A stretch of 64,000 nucleotides of DNA from Akebia trifoliata (Eukaryota; Streptophyta; Magnoliopsida; Ranunculales; Lardizabalaceae). Shown here one piece after another: positions 59,140 to 64,000 of the stretch. The notes under the pieces were generated by a model. The model saw nothing but the letters and a program-made list of their open reading frames with translations, ran no database searches and was not told the origin of the DNA. Location: contig CM030714.1 of assembly GCA_017979445.1 (NCBI GenBank), forward strand, positions 39,568,308 to 39,632,307. The letters run 5' to 3'. Within the stretch, counting starts at the first letter, position 1. Every line of letters starts with the position of its first letter. The position numbers and the translations under genes were made by a program.

Positions 59140-60000
59140 ACTGAGTTGAGTGCGTACTCAGAAACAGTTAGGTACAGTCCTAGCTCCTCCTCAACTTCTG
59201 GTTTAGAGAGTATGGGTGGTCATCCCAAGTATTTCTTCAACTCTGTGAAAGCACGCTCACACTCTTCCATCCCTTCGAACTGGTATTCTTTCGTAGCAAC
59301 TAGTATAAAGGCATGCATTTATCTAAAGACTTGGATATGAACATGTTCAAAGCTGCAAACCTCCCTGCCAACTTTTGAACTTGCTTATGCATTTTTGGCG
59401 AGGACATCTCTAGTAGTGCTCTAATCTGATCTGGGTTTACTTATATCCCTCTCTTCGTAACTAGGTAGCCAAGGAACTTTCCTGAAGTTAACGGAAAAAT
59501 TCATTTTTCAGGGTTAAGTTTCATTCCCACCTTCCTTACTCGAGAGAAGACCTCTTCCAAGTCAGTCAAGTGACCTACCTTCTTTTTGTTCTTCACCAAC
59601 AAATCGTCAACATAGACTTCTACGATCTTTCATAACAAATCTCTGAAGAACTCTATTACTAACCTCTGATAAGTTGCTATTGTATTTTTCAATCTAAAGG
59701 ACATGACTTTGTAGTAGTATAGCCCTTGCTCGGTAATGAATGCTGTCTTCTCTTGATCTATTAGGCTGAGCTAAATTTTGTTATAGTCAGAATAACCATT
59801 CATAAATGATAGCCTTTCGTGACTTGAAATGGTGTCAACTAACTGGTCAATCCTTGGCATAGGAAAATTATCCTTAGGGTATGCCTAATTTTGGTTTGTA
59901 AAATCAATACAAACTCTAATTTTTCCATTCTTATTTGGTACTACCACTCTATCCAATTAGGAAACTATACTTCTCTAATAAAGCCTACTCTGATAAGCTT
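59140..60000 (-). pseudogene. Tat element reverse transcriptase remnant
   Basis: Minus-strand reading with stops: RVCIDFTNQN, AYPKDNFPMPRIDQLVD, ERLSFMNGYSDYNKI, YYYKVMSFRLKNTIATYQRL, the catalytic YVDDLLVKNK, then LEEVFSRVRKVGMKLNPEK, GKFLGYLVTKRGI, VNPDQIRALLEM and the thumb region LAGRFAALNMFISKS. It breaks off just after the RT/RNase H border (LYLTVSEYALNSVLV). Several Trp and Gln codons are stops. Confidence 0.8.
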
Positions 60001-60559
60001 GTTCACTTTTTGGCTTTTGCTTTATTGGCTTCATGGTTGGCTCCACATTTAAGTGATAACAGATTACTTCGGGACTAATCCTCGGCATTTCTTTTATAGA
60101 CTAGGAAAAAAGATCCTTATTTCTCCTCAAGCAATTTGTCAACTCTTTCAACTCTTCTAGGCCCAGCTCTGCCCTTACCCCAATTTGCCTTCCTTCTGCT
60201 GCATCAACCATCCGGATGTTCTCCAAGCATGGGGGCTCACCAGGCTCAGCTTCACCCTCCTATAATTTCTCTAAGTTTTTTCCTTAGAGAGTTCTTCTTT
60301 GTCCAGTATGCATACTTAGGCTACTACCTGATCCCCTCGGATGTCCCACATCGCTTGTGATATTGGGAATCTCAGGACTTGGTAGTACGTTGAAGGTACG
60401 ACCGTCATCTCGTGGGTTCACCATTTGTGTAGTATAGCATTGTAATAAGAGCTTGCTTTAACGACCATAAATCTAGTTTTCAAAATTATTAGCCCTGCTT
60501 GCACGAGCAAGACTATCCCCCCCCCCCCCCCGGTTGGCTCATCCTCCCATTGAACCCAA

Positions 60560-60740
60560 TCAAATGGGCTCTTACTTGAGTCAGCACGTTCCTATTGAGA
60601 CCCATCTTTAGAAGAGCTAAGGCATACAAAATGTTGATTGAGCTGTCGTTGTCGATCAATACCTACTTGAGAGTGAAGGTGCCTACTTTAAGGGTTACCA
60701 CTAATGCGTCATAATGTGGTCTGACCACATATTCCAGGTC
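60560..60740 (-). pseudogene. Tat element protease remnant
   Basis: Minus strand: LVVTLKVGTFTLK, stop, VLIDNDSSINILYALALLKM, GL. This is the retropepsin-like segment of Tat elements. The usual DxG[ST] active site reads DNDSS here, so it is probably inactive. Confidence 0.65.
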
Positions 60741-61099
60741 TTTTTTCATGAAGGCCACAGTCTACTCTTCATAGGGCTCCATCTGTTCTGTGGGCCCACT
60801 TTTTGTGGTATTGACATGCATGAAGTGCTCTGTCCGTCACCTTTTAACTTTCTAGCTAGACTTGCCTAGGCTTAACCTTTTAGATTATTATTTTAGGAAA
60901 ACATGAATAACTATTGCCCTCCCATCTTGTCCTTTAATAAGCGGTTGATCAGGCCTCTGATTCTTATTTCATGGAGGATTCTCTCTTTGTCTTCTAGGTA
61001 GGTCTCTCAGTCAGCCCTACTTTACCAATCTATGTAGAAATCTTTTCCAGGCTTAACACCTTTTGGTAGTGTTGGCCCGTACCTTATGATACTCGTAGT

Positions 61100-62260
61100 A
61101 TCACTCATCTTGTTTTATTTGATCTCGAGAGAGAGGTGCTGGCCACTCGAAATAAAGTTCATTCGCTACGAGGGATAGGATTTCACTAGGGGCATGGAGA
61201 AGTAGGTCCCCTCTCTCCTTTGTTTTTTTCCCTGCTTGAGTAGTCTCTTCCTATTCTACTATTGTGGCTGCTGCTTCTTGCTAAGCTTCGCCACAGTATA
61301 TATAACCTTGATTTTCCCGATTGAATTTTGAGGGCCATTTTCCAACCTGATATATTTCTATACTCTTTTGAACAATTCACTTAGTATTTTTGGCCTCCTT
61401 TTCACAAAAGGCCTATACAACCCTGAACCAGACCAAAAAGAGTTCCTGAACACTACTACTGTTGTTCTCTCAGCACAGCTTTCCAGGGCCATCGCCTCTT
61501 CCTTGAATCTTCTTGTAAATTCTCTGAGGCTCTCCCTAAACTACATTTTCATTCTGAGCAGAACATCTACATCTCCGCCAATCTTTTTGTTGCCAATGTA
61601 TCATATTATAAAGGTTGTACAAAGCTCCTTAAAGGAAGCTACTAATTCACATGGTAACTTATGGAACAAAGTCAAAGCATTTTCCTACAAGCTAGAAGGA
61701 TAAATTCTACACATCAAACCCGCATTCCCCTACCACAATGTGAGCATCTGTCGAAAGTGAAATAAGTGCTCTACTGGGTCTTTCGTCCTAGAATAAAGGG
61801 TAAAATGTTGTAGCATGAACTTTTTCAGAATTTCTCCAGCCAAGATCTCCACTGTGAAGGGGGAGCTTTGAATACCTCTAATGGCCTATGCCGTCACAGT
61901 GCCTATGTCCACACCCTTCATCATCTCCTTCTCCTTTTGGATCATCTCTTTGATCTCCTATCGAGTTAGATCCCGTATGGGTTTAACTTGAGTAGTAGCA
62001 GTGTCAGCTTCCGTTTCTCCCCTCCTTACTGGATCTCGCGGTTGAGAGTTGCCTTTTGCATTCAAGACGCGATCATCTCCAATAGGAGGCTGATGATCTA
62101 GCGGTAGGAGATTTTGTATTGCTTTTTACTGGTTCTCAAGACGCTGACTTAGGTTTCGATTATGTTAAGCCAAGTCATCCATCTTCTTCTACATATCCTC
62201 TTGTTGTTTTCTTATAGTTTTTAACATTTCTAGAAGGTGAGCATTTGGGGCTGGTACCAC
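61100..62260 (-). pseudogene. Tat element gag remnant
   Basis: Minus-strand gag-like reading, broken by stops: KKFMLQHFTLYSRTKDPVEH, LFHFRQMLTLW, GLMCRIYPSSL, ENALTLFHKLP, SFKELCTTFI, ESLREFTRRFKEEAMALES, FRNSFWSGLYRPF. Layout and position between PBS and protease fit the capsid part of Ty3/Gypsy Tat elements. Confidence 0.7.
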
Positions 62261-62337
62261 AGGTGGGGGTACCTTGACTTTGGTTGTTCTAATAGATCTT
62301 ACCATTCTTTCAACTAAAATCAATATGTTGTTGGTAT

Positions 62338-62357
62338 TCCCACAGACGGTGCCAAAT
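62338..62357 (-). other. Primer binding site of Tat element
   Basis: The minus strand reads TTTGGCACCGTCTGTGGG a few bases after the LTR end. It resembles the TTTGGCGCCGTCTGTGGG-type sites of plant Tat elements (tRNA-Arg type, from general knowledge). Confidence 0.6.
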
Positions 62358-62361
62358 TTTT

Positions 62362-62936
62362 TGGATCAGATTCCGATGAATGGTGTTGATGGACTTTGCC
62401 TCATAGATCCGAAGTCGCTCCTACCACCCTCTTGTGAGTACCGACATGATACTTGTCAAATACTCTCCGATGCTCAAGTTAAAGTTATAGAGGAATAATG
62501 GACCTTACTAGTTAGACTCTCAATAGGTCAAAAGATCCCCAAGCTTATGTCCACTGTGCTATTTATAGATCATTCATCTGAATCAGGGTTTCCCCTTCTC
62601 ACGGGAAGTGATCTTGGAGAATCCCTTGATTCCCAGATCCTGAATGGCATAGGGATATTTGGAATTGGAGTTGCTAAATTGAGGAGATCTCCTCCGAGAT
62701 CTCTGGTCTTGACTTGTGCAAATTAAGATTACAAATATTCTTTGACCAAGTCTGCCTTGCTTGGTAGACCAAGTTTTGTTTAGTGTTGAGCTACCCTTTT
62801 AGTCAGGCCTGACACTTTCTAGTTTGGTCTACCCTTCTGTTGGGCAGAGCTCCGGGTGCTAATCTGTATATGGTACCATTTAACCGGCTTGGACACGTGT
62901 ACGGTCTGGATGATTGCGTTAATATTACTCTCTATA
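62362..62936 (-). repeat. 5' LTR of Tat-lineage element (minus strand)
   Basis: Homologous to 42494-43070 but clearly diverged. It contains CTATAAATAG on the minus strand (plus 62559-62568) as a TATA box, and ends CA next to the PBS. Its flank (ATGAC) does not match the flank of the other LTR (GTTAG). Confidence 0.7.
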
Positions 62937-63023
62937 ATGACAAACATATTAATTTATATTTACCTGGATCTTTTGCCATAGTGAGTCCTTTGAGTGGTTT
63001 GGAATGTCAGCCTATTTCTTACA

Positions 63024-63188
63024 TTACAAAAGGGCATTGCTAGAATGCCTAATAATAGTCTCTAATAATTGTGAAAAATGACTAGCATTCTCTCCTATCG
63101 CTTGATCATATTTATTCCAAATATCATCTTTTTGCCTATCTTCTTGCCAAAATTACCCACGCCTAGCGTAGGGCTTCTTCTCCTCGTA
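63024..63188 (-). CDS. Candidate 3' exon, unrecognised gene
   Basis: After an acceptor-like GCTTCTACAAG the minus strand reads YEEKKPYARRG, a TAA, then 42 further open codons rich in charged residues (DIWNKYDQAIGENASHFSQL) to a TAA at 63024. Coding-like composition, but with an in-frame stop and no family match. It lies right beside the Tat LTR. Confidence 0.25.
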
Positions 63189-63310
63189 CTTGTAGAAGCT
63201 AAAAAGATGAAAACATAACAAAAAAATATATCAACGATAAATTATCTAGATGCACATGTCATTAATGATAGTACATGATATTCAAAATAATTTAATACAA
63301 CATATCATAC

Positions 63311-63379
63311 CTGCACTACTAACACTGTCTCCAACACCCATGGATGGTCTATCTCTAGAAGATTCTCCACGAGACACAT
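63311..63379 (-). CDS. Candidate 69-nt internal exon, unrecognised gene
   Basis: The minus strand has acceptor GCTTAGTCAG, an open segment (one frame reads VSRGESSRDRPSMGVGDSVS) and donor GCAG/GTATGA. Both splice sites look good. The phase does not give an uninterrupted join to 63188, so the gene model is unproven. Confidence 0.25.
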
Positions 63380-63510
63380 CTGACTAAGCAATTCATAATA
63401 ATGAAAATCAATATATTCGCCAATTAGAAGGAAATTTTACTTAACAAACTATCAACAATTTAAATAAAAATAATTTACATAATTAATATCACAACAAATA
63501 CTTATAATCT

Positions 63511-63620
63511 TTTTTTTTTTATAAGTAAAGATTTTATTGAAAAGAGGACAAAAATTTTAAGGACTAATCAAAGAATAAATGTAGCATTACTATGTGTGTA
63601 ACATAAGTACATAAGAAAGC
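63511..63620 (-). mobile_element. LINE 3' tail remnant
   Basis: A poly-T followed by ATAAGTAAAGATTTTATTGA. Its reverse complement is a typical plant LINE 3' end (AATAAAATCTTTACTTATAA plus poly-A). Short and 5'-truncated. Confidence 0.4.
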
Positions 63621-63833
63621 TAATCAAGAGAGAGTTACTTCAACTTTAAGGAAGAATTTATAAATATTACTTGAGCTCTATAAATGTGAACGTGTGTGCG
63701 TGTCTAGAATGCTAGTATATCTTGTTATCAACTTGAAGAAGATTGGAACAATAGTTGTAGCATCACCTTAACCATTCAACAACATTATCTTATGGGGTGT
63801 CTGGTTGCAACTCTAGATACTATTACCTTGACT

Positions 63834-63930
63834 GACAATATCTGATGTTTTCTTCATGGGTTTCACATTGGTCACATCCACATCCACATCCACATCCACC
63901 TCCACCTTCAAAGGATTGTCGGGCAAAAAA
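63834..63930 (-). CDS. Candidate exon with (GTGGAT)n repeat, unrecognised gene
   Basis: On the minus strand an open frame reads PDNPLKVEVDVDVDVDVTNV then KPMKKTSDIVSQ, ending at a CAAG/GTAATA donor. The Val-Asp repeat is encoded by a CCACAT hexamer microsatellite on the plus strand (about 63875-63905). This is a candidate exon of the same unrecognised gene as 63311-63379. Confidence 0.25.
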
Positions 63931-64000
63931 AGTTTTTACTTGCAAGGTAGTTTTCTATTTAATATGGATTTGTTATGTTTGTGCCTTGTATTTTGTGTGG

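Noticed and set aside
60517..60531. Run of 15 C as a regulatory G-quadruplex
   Set aside because: A single homopolymer inside degraded Tat sequence, more likely a slippage-prone or misassembled tract.
1..64000. tRNA, rRNA or snoRNA genes
   Set aside because: I found no cloverleaf or box motifs. The tRNA-complementary hits are retroelement primer binding sites.

Overview
The window is nuclear DNA of a flowering plant: AT-rich and intron-bearing, with plant gene families (EXORDIUM-like, trihelix/Myb-SANT-like, THO7, terpene synthase) in a dense background of plant LTR retrotransposons, LINEs and MITEs. The species cannot be named from this sequence. Most short open frames are shadows; only THO7 looks like an intact protein-coding gene.

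Layout. (1) 1-26882: a segment of about 13.26 kb occurs twice head to tail (257-13516 and 13617-26882), separated by exactly 100 N. Contig A stops at base 13516, and contig B continues the same sequence past 26882. This is best read as one locus represented twice (overlapping or allelic contigs), not a biological tandem duplication. Each copy holds a frame-damaged trihelix-like gene (minus), an EXORDIUM-like gene with one in-frame TGA at a conserved Trp (plus), hAT and Mutator-like miniature elements, and the edge of a nested retroelement block. (2) 24830-36085: a Russian doll. An old plus-strand LINE (LINE-A) is split by a minus-strand LINE (LINE-B, about 25100-35770). LINE-B is itself split by a 3.8-kb Ty3/Gypsy-type LTR element (25748-29573, 5-bp target duplication) and by a 524-bp hAT-type element (32178-32701). 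(3) 37320-39839: LINE tails, then the two-exon THO7 gene. Its single visible intron holds a tandem TRIM array. (4) 39987-41102: a 1.1-kb palindromic Mutator-like element with 9-bp target duplications, followed by hairpin MITEs. (5) 42494-44590: the 3' part of a Tat-lineage Ty3/Gypsy element on the minus strand, with its antisense ORF. It adjoins a terpene synthase that keeps only exons 1-3 (44841-46869, minus). (6) 47079-49338: six consecutive 335-381-bp foldback elements separated by TA-dinucleotide runs, each containing two near-perfect internal hairpins, just upstream of the terpene synthase TATA box. This is the most unusual structure in the window. (7) 49340-59130: gene-poor sequence with further MITEs, a CACTA-like end and a pair of 1448-bp LTR-like repeats. 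(8) 59140-62936: the 5' half (LTR, PBS, gag, protease, RT) of a Tat-type element on the minus strand, flanked by weak candidate exons of an unrecognised minus-strand gene.

The genes do not form a functional cluster. The region is a record of transposition into and around a few host genes, several of which (EXL, trihelix, terpene synthase) show disabling lesions.
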